The notes under the pieces were generated by a model that was not told where the DNA came from, searched no databases, and saw nothing but the letters and a program-made list of their open reading frames with translations. Shown here one piece after another: positions 46,371 through 53,342 of a stretch of 64,000 bases of DNA; the first letter of the stretch is position 1, and each line of letters starts with the position of its first letter. The stretch comes from Tannerella sp. Its GTDB lineage: Bacteria > Bacteroidota > Bacteroidia > Bacteroidales > Tannerellaceae. The position numbers and the translations under genes are program-made. Location of the stretch: positions 1 through 64,000 of the forward strand of contig JAITVY010000002.1 of NCBI GenBank assembly GCA_031285565.1, in the 5' to 3' direction.

Positions 46371-46502
46371 TCATTTGTTTTGGACATCGTTACCATCGCC
46401 TTTTACCTTTACTTTACCCGATTCAAGGGCATTCATTTCGAGATTGTCCAATTGCTCTTCTGATAAGAATTCAACATTTTCCAGATCAAATTTTGTTTCC
46501 AT
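46371..46502 (-). CDS. Double-glycine-type leader peptide 1 of the tandem array
   Basis: This is a 43-residue precursor. Leader residues FLSEEQLDNLEMNALESG fit the C39 leader pattern: Leu at -12, Glu at -8, Met at -7, Leu at -4, then Ser-Gly in place of Gly-Gly. Cleavage after Gly29 would release the 14-residue core KVKVKGDGNDVQNK. The start ATG follows an A+T-rich leader with a 9-bp hairpin (46520-46548). There is no Cys and only a few modifiable side chains, so the three lysines of KVKVK are the likely sites of any acylation. Confidence 0.85.
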   Translation of the reverse strand: METKFDLENVEFLSEEQLDNLEMNALESGKVKVKGDGNDVQNK

Positions 46503-46519
46503 ATTTAAAAATTTTAAGA

Positions 46520-46548
46520 GTAAAAAGTCTTGATAGAATACTTTTTAC
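46520..46548 (-). promoter_or_regulatory. Hairpin in the leader of peptide gene 1
   Basis: GTAAAAAGT and ACTTTTTAC form a perfect 9-bp inverted repeat with an 11-base loop, 17 bp before the ATG. The same structure precedes peptide gene 2 (46793-46821), and a weaker version precedes gene 3. It might control translation or stabilise the RNA. Confidence 0.5.
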
Positions 46549-46643
46549 GGGTTAATAAATATGTCTATGGATAATTATTCTTTTATAGAAATCAGGTTTC
46601 ATAGAATAAAATTGCCAATAGACAAATGATAATAATTCGCAAA

Positions 46644-46775
46644 TTATTTGTTTTGAACAGTGTTATTATCACCTTTTACTTTTACTTTGCCCGATTCAAG
46701 AGCGTTCATTTCAAGGTTGTCTAATTGTTCTTCTGATAAGAATTCAACATTTTCCAGATCAAATTTTGTTTCCAT
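46644..46775 (-). CDS. Double-glycine-type leader peptide 2 of the tandem array
   Basis: This 43-residue precursor is identical to peptide 1 through residue 36 and differs only at positions 37 and 39 in the tail: core KVKVKGDNNTVQNK after the Ser-Gly site. Silent changes in the leader region show that the protein, not just the DNA, has been conserved. It lies 141 bp upstream of peptide gene 1 on the same strand, in a repeat unit of about 273 bp that includes the spacer. Confidence 0.85.
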   Translation of the reverse strand: METKFDLENVEFLSEEQLDNLEMNALESGKVKVKGDNNTVQNK

Positions 46776-46929
46776 ATTTAAAAATTTTAAGAGTAAAAAG
46801 TCTTGATAGAATACTTTTTACGGGTTAATAAATAGTCTATAGATAATTATCTTTCTTTGTGAAAATCAAGTTGCATAGAATTAAATTACCAATAGACGAA
46901 TGATGCATGATAAAAATCCGCAAAAATTA

Positions 46930-47058
46930 TTAGTTTTCGACTTTGTTATTATCACCTTTTACTTTTACTTTACCCGATTCAAGGGCGTTCATTTCGAGGT
47001 TGTCTAATTGTTCTTCTGACAAAAATTCAACATTTTCCAGATCAAATTTTGTTTCCAT
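46930..47058 (-). CDS. Double-glycine-type leader peptide 3 of the tandem array
   Basis: This 42-residue precursor has the same leader as peptides 1 and 2 and the core KVKVKGDNNKVEN, one residue shorter with changes only after the KVKVKGD block. It is the most upstream of the three in the direction of transcription and its spacer is the most diverged. It ends 164 bp from the receptor gene. No canonical TAnnTTTG promoter is visible for any of the three, so an unusual promoter or read-through from upstream is likely. Confidence 0.83.
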   Translation of the reverse strand: METKFDLENVEFLSEEQLDNLEMNALESGKVKVKGDNNKVEN

Positions 47059-47221
47059 AATTAAAAATTTTAAATTAAAAAGCATTGATTAGATACTTTT
47101 TACGGGTTAATAAATATTCTATAGACGATTATTCTTTGTGAGAATCAAGTTTCACAGAAATAAATCATCGATAGACGAATTAAAAAAGGTCTAACAATCG
47201 TAGACAAAAAAGGCTTTATTT

Positions 47222-49651
47222 TTATTTTGTGCTCATTCTGCTCATATCCGGTCTTGAATCCCTGTATTCATCTTTAATGTTTTTTCCTTTGTTGAATTTA
47301 TATTTTAAAGAGAAACTTAGTTTTGGACCATTTTCTTTTGTGACCGAATACATGTAATTATTACCGAAGAAATGATCTCTTTTAATATCATAAGTATCGA
47401 ATATATTTTCAATATCGGCCGAAATTGCCAGTCTTTTGTCTTTTAAGAATGAATAACTGATGCCGAAATTCATGCGCCATCGATTATCATCTTCATAGAT
47501 AAGTGTTTTGTATTTAAATCTGTAATTAAGCAAATAATCGATAGTTAATGAATTGGTGATTTCGTATTGGAAATTCAACATCATGCTTGTAGTTGCGTAT
47601 TTTTTGCTTCGGTTGTCAGATCTTATAAGATACGGATTGATATTTGTATAATTGTGAAATATAGTTGTATATGTGAAATTTCCATATAGATGGTTTTTGA
47701 ATAAAAGAATGGGTGCATTTACTTGTATAGCAAAATTATTTTTATCCGTATAATTTAGTGGAGTCTCTATTGTCTTAAAGTCTTTCTCTATCAACACTTT
47801 ATCATAAAAATCTTTTATGTGTTGATATTGAAGCAATAAAGAAAATGCCCCTCCGAAAAATTGATTATGTAAACTTAACAGATCTAATTTAGTGGGTTCT
47901 AATTCCGGATTTCCAACGAATGAATAATATTCATTTATATATCTTTCTCCAGGTAATAGAAACATATAATTTTGTCTTGCTATAAAAGATTTGTACGATA
48001 AAGTTGCACTATAAGGATCGGTATTGTAAGTTAATTGAATTGTGGGAAACAAGTTAAAATAATTATCATTGGTTTTGCTCTTGTTTGATTTTAAATGTAG
48101 TTGATAATCTGTGTATTCCCCTCTGATGGCTGCATATATTGAAAGTTTATCATGGATCGGGTATCTTGCACCAATATATGCGGCAGGAATGAATTCTTCT
48201 CCCTTAAAACGGGAATTATCCTTATCTGACACAGAAACTCCTGTATATAGGGCTTTGTCGTTAATTATATTATAATCTGCCTTTATTCCGTACTCAATAG
48301 TCCCTTTTGAAAATTTTGAATTAAAGTCGGATGCCACTGTATGCATTTGCCCTTCCATTTCAAGATCGGAAGACATATATTTATTCCAATCCTTGGACGT
48401 AGTAGATAGTATGTTATAGTCATTATCTGTTCGTATACCTCCATACAATCCTGAATAATAAGCAACAAAACTAATTTTTTTTTGGGGGTTTGATGAATAC
48501 TTTGCTGTTAATGTGTATAAATCATCATGTCCATCCGTTTTGGTTTTGAACTGTTGCTGTATATGTGAATCTGATGCTGAATTATAATTCTGAGTATTGT
48601 TGTTATAGTCATAATTACTTAGGCCATAATAGATGAAAATATTAAAATCTAGGCTGTTATCATTTTTGAGGTTTACAGTCAGGTTTGAATTTAATGATAT
48701 TTGATTATCTCTTCCAGAATTAAAAAAGTCATTAGTTATAGTTTGCATACTGTTTTTATTATATACTGTGCTATCAGAGCCACTTCCATATAAATTTGCA
48801 TTACTATAATTGAATGTCGTATTAAATAATATATTGTCAGATTTTAGCATATAAAATAGTTCCATTCCTGTGTCCCCCAAATATCCTTTTTGTTCTCCGG
48901 TAAATAGTCCCACATTTAAGATTGAACCATCTTCTTTTTTCTTATCAATAATTATATTTATAGCAGCTTGAACATTTGAGTCATAACCTGCTGGAGGGTT
49001 TTGTAATAATTCGATATCTGAAATTGCAGTTGCAGGAAGTGTTTCCAAATAACTGTTTAGTGCTTCGGGGGTTAGATTTTGCCGGACTCCGTTTATATAT
49101 ATAACAGCATCTGTGCCATTTAGCGAATAGCTACCTCTTCCATCTTTTGTTACACCAGGTAGCCTTTCCAGTATTTTTCCGGAAGGCATGTTACTTATTC
49201 CGGGTATTGATGATACCCGGGTAATTATATTCCCATTTATTACATTGAATGCTGGTTTTTTCCCCAGAACGACAACTTCATCAATCTCATAAATATTTTT
49301 ATTAAGCATTATTTTTATGTTATAGTCATTTTGGCTGAGAAGAGAAGTTGAGTAAATATCGTATAAAAGATGTGTTACATTGAATGTCCCTTTAATTCCG
49401 CAAGGATATTGTATGCTAAAAAAACCCGTTGAATCAGATGTACCTATACTAATAAAATTACTATCTGTATCCATGATATAGATTACTGCTTCAGAAACCG
49501 GCCCGTCAATTTCATTCTCAATATTTCCTGTTATTGTATATACATTTTGGGCATTTAAGGTAGGAGTATTCAGAATAAAAATAAATATAATAATGAATTT
49601 CAATCTTTGGCCATTTGGAATCGAAGAAGAGTCTACTGTTTTATGGTACAT
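47222..49651 (-). CDS. TonB-receptor-like outer-membrane beta-barrel protein
   Basis: This 809-residue protein has a signal peptide (ending TLNAQN) and a carboxypeptidase-D-regulatory-like Ig domain (about 38-125). A plug-like domain follows with EIDEVVVLGKKPAFNV, then LERLPGVTKDG and GTDAVIYINGVRQNLTPEALNSYLETLPA, and then a large barrel (about 245-800) ending in LSFSLKYKF plus a polar tail. It matches the outer-membrane-beta-barrel group often found beside C39 exporters in Bacteroidota rather than nutrient SusC proteins. It may let the peptide cross the outer membrane, in or out. It lies 90 bp downstream of the GG-peptide gene. Confidence 0.88.
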   Translation of the reverse strand: MYHKTVDSSSIPNGQRLKFIIIFIFILNTPTLNAQNVYTITGNIENEIDGPVSEAVIYIMDTDSNFISIGTSDSTGFFSIQYPCGIKGTFNVTHLLYDIYSTSLLSQNDYNIKIMLNKNIYEIDEVVVLGKKPAFNVINGNIITRVSSIPGISNMPSGKILERLPGVTKDGRGSYSLNGTDAVIYINGVRQNLTPEALNSYLETLPATAISDIELLQNPPAGYDSNVQAAINIIIDKKKEDGSILNVGLFTGEQKGYLGDTGMELFYMLKSDNILFNTTFNYSNANLYGSGSDSTVYNKNSMQTITNDFFNSGRDNQISLNSNLTVNLKNDNSLDFNIFIYYGLSNYDYNNNTQNYNSASDSHIQQQFKTKTDGHDDLYTLTAKYSSNPQKKISFVAYYSGLYGGIRTDNDYNILSTTSKDWNKYMSSDLEMEGQMHTVASDFNSKFSKGTIEYGIKADYNIINDKALYTGVSVSDKDNSRFKGEEFIPAAYIGARYPIHDKLSIYAAIRGEYTDYQLHLKSNKSKTNDNYFNLFPTIQLTYNTDPYSATLSYKSFIARQNYMFLLPGERYINEYYSFVGNPELEPTKLDLLSLHNQFFGGAFSLLLQYQHIKDFYDKVLIEKDFKTIETPLNYTDKNNFAIQVNAPILLFKNHLYGNFTYTTIFHNYTNINPYLIRSDNRSKKYATTSMMLNFQYEITNSLTIDYLLNYRFKYKTLIYEDDNRWRMNFGISYSFLKDKRLAISADIENIFDTYDIKRDHFFGNNYMYSVTKENGPKLSFSLKYKFNKGKNIKDEYRDSRPDMSRMSTK

Positions 49652-49741
49652 AGTTATTGCAATTTAATTAGTCTTATTTGATTGTCGGAGAGGTAAGTTT
49701 TCCTAATAATTTTGCCTCTAGAAATTATTAATAGAAATCTA

Positions 49742-49867
49742 TCAGGAGATTTTCATAACCCAATTCCCATTTTCGTCTTTATAACAAACAACACCTCCAC
49801 CATTAATAGACTTCATTTCCTTACGACTCAATTTCTTAAATTGCTTTGTTTGTTTTTTTATTTTCAT
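49742..49867 (-). CDS. GG-leader peptide precursor
   Basis: This 41-residue peptide has the textbook bacteriocin-type leader KLSRKEMKSINGG: Leu -12, Ser -11, Glu -8, Met -7, Ile -4, Gly-Gly. Cleavage after Gly24 would give a 17-residue core GVVCYKDENGNWVMKIS with one cysteine, two aromatics and a basic end. It is preceded by a -7 element (TACCTTTG on the minus strand, 49895-49902) and a phased operator. It is the first gene of the leftward group and divergent from the kinase, so it is a good candidate for the signal that the kinase senses. Confidence 0.85.
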   Translation of the reverse strand: MKIKKQTKQFKKLSRKEMKSINGGGVVCYKDENGNWVMKIS

Positions 49868-49894
49868 AGTGATTTAGTTTTGATTATTACAAGG

Positions 49895-49902
49895 CAAAGG
49901 TA
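49895..49902 (-). promoter_or_regulatory. -7 promoter element of the GG-peptide gene
   Basis: On the minus strand TACCTTTG, 27 bp before the ATG. There is no TTTG at the -33 position, where the operator half-sites start instead, suggesting activator dependence. Confidence 0.6.
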
Positions 49903-49924
49903 AATGAGTGTGGGTTAGCAATAT

Positions 49925-49961
49925 GTTATCGGAATGTTATCTTCGGTTATCGGAATGTTAT
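49925..49961. promoter_or_regulatory. Array of four phased GTTAT half-sites (response-regulator operator)
   Basis: GTTAT occurs at 49925, 49936, 49946 and 49957, spaced 11, 10 and 11 bp. Put another way, GTTATCGGAATGTTAT is repeated directly at a 21-bp interval. Direct repeats with a half-site spacing of about 11 bp are the usual binding pattern of OmpR/PhoB-type regulators. The array lies between the -7 elements of two divergent genes. Confidence 0.7.
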
Positions 49962-49971
49962 TTTTTTTGTT

Positions 49972-49979
49972 TATATTTG
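49972..49979 (+). promoter_or_regulatory. -7 promoter element of the histidine kinase gene
   Basis: TATATTTG, 28 bp before the ATG at 50008, with no TTTG at -33. The last GTTAT half-site ends 10 bp upstream, in place of the -33 element. Confidence 0.6.
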
Positions 49980-50007
49980 TGAAATTATTCACCATGGTGA
50001 GTTGTTT

Positions 50008-51342
50008 ATGAAAATAAAAGGAGTTTGGTTCGTCTTTTTGATAGCATTATTATTTTTACTGATATTTCAATCTGTATGGTTATATAGTACTTATAATACA
50101 AAAAAAAATGATTTAGAAAATAGAATTAATGACTTGTTCTTAGAGTCAAGTAGAGAAGAATTTGAATTAAGGTTTGATAAATATTTAAAAGATGATAGTG
50201 TAAAGGTTATATCGTTGGAAGAAGCTCGCTCTGATACTTCAATAATAAAGACAGAAAGAATATTAAATACTGGAGAAATGAAAGAAGCTAATATGTTTCA
50301 ACAAGTATTGGAACTTATGGGTAAGCATATTGAAATAAATAGCCTGGATAGTCTTTTTAATGAAAAATTAGCAGATATTGGTATCTCAAATGATTATCTT
50401 TTAGTTTATAAAGATTCAGTTGGAAATATTATTGAGCAAATAGGCGAGTTACCTTCTTCGAAGATAGATAAGGCCTTTCATACGGATGCATTGTTGATTG
50501 TGGATGGTAAGCGGGTACAGGCAATTATGGATGTTACGCCCGATATTGTTTTCAGGCAGATGATATGGTTATTGGTCGCGTCTTTTTTGATGTTGTTCGT
50601 CCTTGTTTTTTGTGTTATTTACCAGGCCAAAACAATATTTACCCAATATAAATTGAACCGGTTGCGTGAAGATTTTGTACATGCGTTAACGCATGATATG
50701 AAAACACCCTTAAGTACAATTAATAATGTTCTTTCGCAGTTTAGAAGTGGTTTATTAGATAATCATCCGGATATGAAAGAACGATTTGGTGAAATAGGAA
50801 TGGATCAGGTCGCAGGTTTGCAAATGCTGGTAGAAAAGATATTGACGATAGCCAAATTAGAACGAGGGAGATTGCTGCTTGAACGTTCTGATACAGATTT
50901 GCCGGGTATTGTAAAGGAACTTAAGGAACGTTTTGCCTTCTCTAAGGATGATAAGCAGGTAACGATTCGTTCATCCTGTGATTTGAAAGATTGTTCGGTT
51001 TATTTAGATACGACACTGATAAAAGATGCTATAGGAAATTTGATAGAAAACGCTGTGAAATATTCCGGAAAGTCGGTTGTTATAGATGTAGATTGTTATA
51101 TAATGGATGATCGGTTGTTCATTCGTATACGGGATAATGGATTTGGAATTTCTCTGAAAGACCAACAAAAAATATTCGAGAAGTTCGAGCGGGGGACAGC
51201 GGTTAGCAGGAAACGTACTAAGGGTTTCGGTCTTGGCTTGAATTATGTCAAACATGTAACGGAAGCCCATGGTGGAATTGTGACATTATATAGTATGGAA
51301 AACAGAGGGAGTGAATTTACACTTGTATTGCCTCTTGATTAA
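50008..51342 (+). CDS. Sensor histidine kinase (RprX-like)
   Basis: This 444-residue sensor has a membrane helix at about 5-25, a periplasmic domain of about 150 residues, a second helix near 182-205, a dimerisation region with the phospho-acceptor in ALTHDMKTPLS, and an HATPase domain. That domain has the N box GNLIENAVKYS, G1 IRDNGFGI and G2 KGFGLGLNYV. The periplasmic domain is unlike small-molecule PAS sensors I know and could bind a peptide. An upstream TTG at 50002 is possible, but ATG is preferred. It resembles the RprX family of Bacteroides. Confidence 0.93.
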   Translation: MKIKGVWFVFLIALLFLLIFQSVWLYSTYNTKKNDLENRINDLFLESSREEFELRFDKYLKDDSVKVISLEEARSDTSIIKTERILNTGEMKEANMFQQVLELMGKHIEINSLDSLFNEKLADIGISNDYLLVYKDSVGNIIEQIGELPSSKIDKAFHTDALLIVDGKRVQAIMDVTPDIVFRQMIWLLVASFLMLFVLVFCVIYQAKTIFTQYKLNRLREDFVHALTHDMKTPLSTINNVLSQFRSGLLDNHPDMKERFGEIGMDQVAGLQMLVEKILTIAKLERGRLLLERSDTDLPGIVKELKERFAFSKDDKQVTIRSSCDLKDCSVYLDTTLIKDAIGNLIENAVKYSGKSVVIDVDCYIMDDRLFIRIRDNGFGISLKDQQKIFEKFERGTAVSRKRTKGFGLGLNYVKHVTEAHGGIVTLYSMENRGSEFTLVLPLD

Positions 51343-51392
51343 TATTGTGTTAAATTAGGTTGTCGCGTTTTAACTTCAAATAAAATAATATT

Positions 51393-51400
51393 TATCTTTG
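51393..51400 (+). promoter_or_regulatory. -7 promoter element of the response regulator gene
   Basis: TATCTTTG lies 19 bp before the ATG, giving the response regulator its own promoter in addition to any read-through from the kinase gene. Confidence 0.55.
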
Positions 51401-51419
51401 CTTTTAAAATCAAAGAAAG

Positions 51420-52118
51420 ATGAATGAGATTCGATTACTTTTAGTAGAAGATGACACAGCTTTCTCTCAAATAGTAAAAGATAGCCTGGAACTGACTGGT
51501 GATTACATTGTTTATACAGCCAAGGATGGGCAAGAGGGATATAGTGCTTTTAAATCATTAGTGCCGGAGGTCATTGTTTCAGATGTTGAAATGCCGAAGA
51601 TGTCAGGCCTGGAAATGGTGAAGCTAATCAGGAAAGAAGATGAAAATATACCTATCCTTTTGGCAAGCGCACATACGGGAGCTAAAGATTTGTCTGATGG
51701 ATTTAAACTAAATGTTGATAATTATATCAAAAAACCTTATCTGGCAGGGGAGTTGAACTGGCATATCAAGGCGATTATGCGGCGAGTTCATCAGGTACAA
51801 GAGGAAGCCGAGAAAATAGAAAACACAGTGTTTACTTTGGGGCGTTATTTACTTGATTTAAAGAATTGTGTCCTTGTATTAGATGAAGAACGATTTGATT
51901 TAACTATCCGTGAAGCAGAAATACTGCAAATGCTTTATGAGAACAAAGGAATCGTTGTGAAACGGAAAGATATTTTACTACATTTTTGGGGAACAGATAA
52001 TTTTTATACCTCCCGCAGTCTGGATGTCTTTGTCAGTAAATTACGTAAGTATTTGAAGAAAGATCCGTCTATCCAAATTCAGACAATTCGGGGAGAGGGA
52101 CTTCGTTTGATCCTATAG
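51420..52118 (+). CDS. OmpR/RprY-type response regulator
   Basis: This 232-residue regulator has a receiver domain (acid pocket LVEDDTAF, phospho-Asp in VIVSDVEMPKMSG, Lys in YIKKPYLAGEL). It also has a C-terminal winged-helix DNA-binding domain (about 135-232; FDLTIREAEILQMLYENKGIVVKRKDIL, TSRSLDVFVSKLRKYL). It partners the kinase 78 bp upstream. The four GTTAT half-sites upstream of the kinase fit its expected tandem binding, implying autoregulation and control of the adjoining peptide genes. Confidence 0.95.
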   Translation: MNEIRLLLVEDDTAFSQIVKDSLELTGDYIVYTAKDGQEGYSAFKSLVPEVIVSDVEMPKMSGLEMVKLIRKEDENIPILLASAHTGAKDLSDGFKLNVDNYIKKPYLAGELNWHIKAIMRRVHQVQEEAEKIENTVFTLGRYLLDLKNCVLVLDEERFDLTIREAEILQMLYENKGIVVKRKDILLHFWGTDNFYTSRSLDVFVSKLRKYLKKDPSIQIQTIRGEGLRLIL

Positions 52119-52220
52119 CAAACAGGACATAATGTTCCTCAAACTTCAAAGGAAATAAACATTTTTCTGGTTGAATTGTCCACATGAATAGATTTTATGC
52201 AAAAAACTTGATGGCAATGT

Positions 52221-52251
52221 TTTGAGTTTCAAATAAAAAGTCATACCTTTG
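52221..52251 (+). promoter_or_regulatory. Consensus promoter of the rplM-rpsI-rpsB-tsf cluster
   Basis: TTTG (52221-52224), exactly 19 bp, then TACCTTTG (52244-52251): a full match to the Bacteroidota consensus. Transcription should start near 52258, leaving a leader of about 118 bases before rplM. Confidence 0.85.
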
Positions 52252-52375
52252 CAACCCGATTATTATCAAAGTGTTTTTAAATTGTTAGTTCTTAGCATTT
52301 TGTTCCGGTCATGTGTCCGATTGGGGCTGTAATGCAGAGACGTTTTTAGTATTAATTAAAAAAAAGTTTAAGAAA

Positions 52376-52831
52376 GTGGATACTTTAAGTTTTAAGACCA
52401 TTTCTGCAAACAAAGCAACTGTAAACAAAGAGTGGGTGATTGTTGACGCAACAGATCAGCCATTGGGACGTATTTGTTCAAAAGTAGCCAAGCTGATACG
52501 CGGCAAATACAAACCGAGTTATACTCCTCATGTTGATTGTGGTGATAATGTGATTATTATCAATGCAGATAAAGTCGTTCTGACTGGAAATAAGTGGAAC
52601 GATCGTGTTTATTTGAGATATACCGGTTATCCGGGTGGACAGCGTGAATATACTCCCGCATCATTGAAAGCGAAAGGTGAAGATCGTTTGTTCCGTAAAG
52701 TAGTGAAAGGTATGTTGCCTAAAAACCGTTTGGGTGCGAAATTGTTGGGTAATCTGTATGTATATGCAGGTAGTGAGCACAAGCACGAAGCGCAGACTCC
52801 TAAAATGATTGATATAAACTCACTTAAATAA
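52376..52831 (+). CDS. rplM: 50S ribosomal protein L13
   Basis: This 151-residue large-subunit protein has KTISANKATVNKEWVIVDATDQPLGR at the start, YTPHVDCGDNVIIINADKVVLTGNK, YTGYPGGQRE and the GMLPKNRLGAKLLGNLYVYAG end. The frame stays open upstream to a GTG at 52313, but homologues begin with (M)DTLSFKTISANKAT, which corresponds to the GTG at 52376, so a GTG start there is the best choice. It is followed 3 bp later by rpsI. Confidence 0.96.
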   Translation: MDTLSFKTISANKATVNKEWVIVDATDQPLGRICSKVAKLIRGKYKPSYTPHVDCGDNVIIINADKVVLTGNKWNDRVYLRYTGYPGGQREYTPASLKAKGEDRLFRKVVKGMLPKNRLGAKLLGNLYVYAGSEHKHEAQTPKMIDINSLK

Positions 52832-52834
52832 ATT

Positions 52835-53221
52835 ATGGAAGTAGTAAATGCAGTAGGAAGACGTAAAGCAGCAGTGGCTCGCGTATACGTTAGCGAAGGA
52901 AGCGGTAAAATTACAATCAATCGCCGCGATTTGTCAGAGTACTTTCCTTCTTCGATCTTACAATTTGTTGTGAAACAACCGTTGAACACATTGGGTGTGA
53001 CAGAACAATACGATATTAAGATCAATCTTTTCGGAGGTGGATTCAAAGGTCAATCAGAAGCTGCTCGTTTAGCAATCACACGTGCACTTATCAAGATTAA
53101 TCCGGAATCAAAACCAGCCCTGAAAGTGGAAGGTTTTGTAACCCGTGACCCACGTGCAGTAGAGCGTAAAAAGCCGGGTAGACCAAAAGCTCGTAAGAGA
53201 TTCCAGTTCAGCAAACGTTAA
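52835..53221 (+). CDS. rpsI: 30S ribosomal protein S9
   Basis: This 128-residue small-subunit protein has the N-terminal NAVGRRKAAVARVY, INRRDLSEYFP and FGGGFKGQSEAARLAITRAL. The universally conserved basic tail GRPKARKRFQFSKR, which reaches the P-site tRNA, is also present. It is cotranscribed with rplM (3-bp gap), the order found in nearly all bacteria. Confidence 0.97.
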   Translation: MEVVNAVGRRKAAVARVYVSEGSGKITINRRDLSEYFPSSILQFVVKQPLNTLGVTEQYDIKINLFGGGFKGQSEAARLAITRALIKINPESKPALKVEGFVTRDPRAVERKKPGRPKARKRFQFSKR

Positions 53222-53342
53222 TCTTATTTGTGAGTTTCTTACAAGTGATAAGCGTTTAGTATCTAAATTGTCCGGATTTTTTGGAAACGGAAGCTACCGG
53301 ATGATTGATTTATTCAGAAAGTAAACGATAAAAATAAACAAA

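Larger units (their letters stand above)
46371..47213 (-). repeat. Tandem triplication of the peptide gene and its spacer
   Basis: Three units of about 273, 286 and 284 bp each carry one peptide gene and a similar spacer. Shared spacer features are the start-proximal hairpin, a CGGGTTAATAAAT block and an inverted pair GTCTAT/ATAGAC about 55 bp apart (46563-46623 and 46835-46897). The spacers have diverged more than the leader-coding parts. Confidence 0.85.

Noticed and set aside
46371..47213. CRISPR array as explanation for the regular repeats
   Set aside because: The repeat units are about 280 bp and contain conserved reading frames; there are no short 25-40 bp repeats with unique spacers and no cas genes.
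47222..49651. SusC-type nutrient receptor
   Set aside because: There is no SusD partner, and the plug and barrel look more like the shorter outer-membrane-beta-barrel group found near peptide exporters.
40163..52118. Prophage or conjugative element as origin of the accessory region
   Set aside because: No integrase, transposase, phage structural gene, tRNA boundary or direct-repeat attachment site is visible at either edge.
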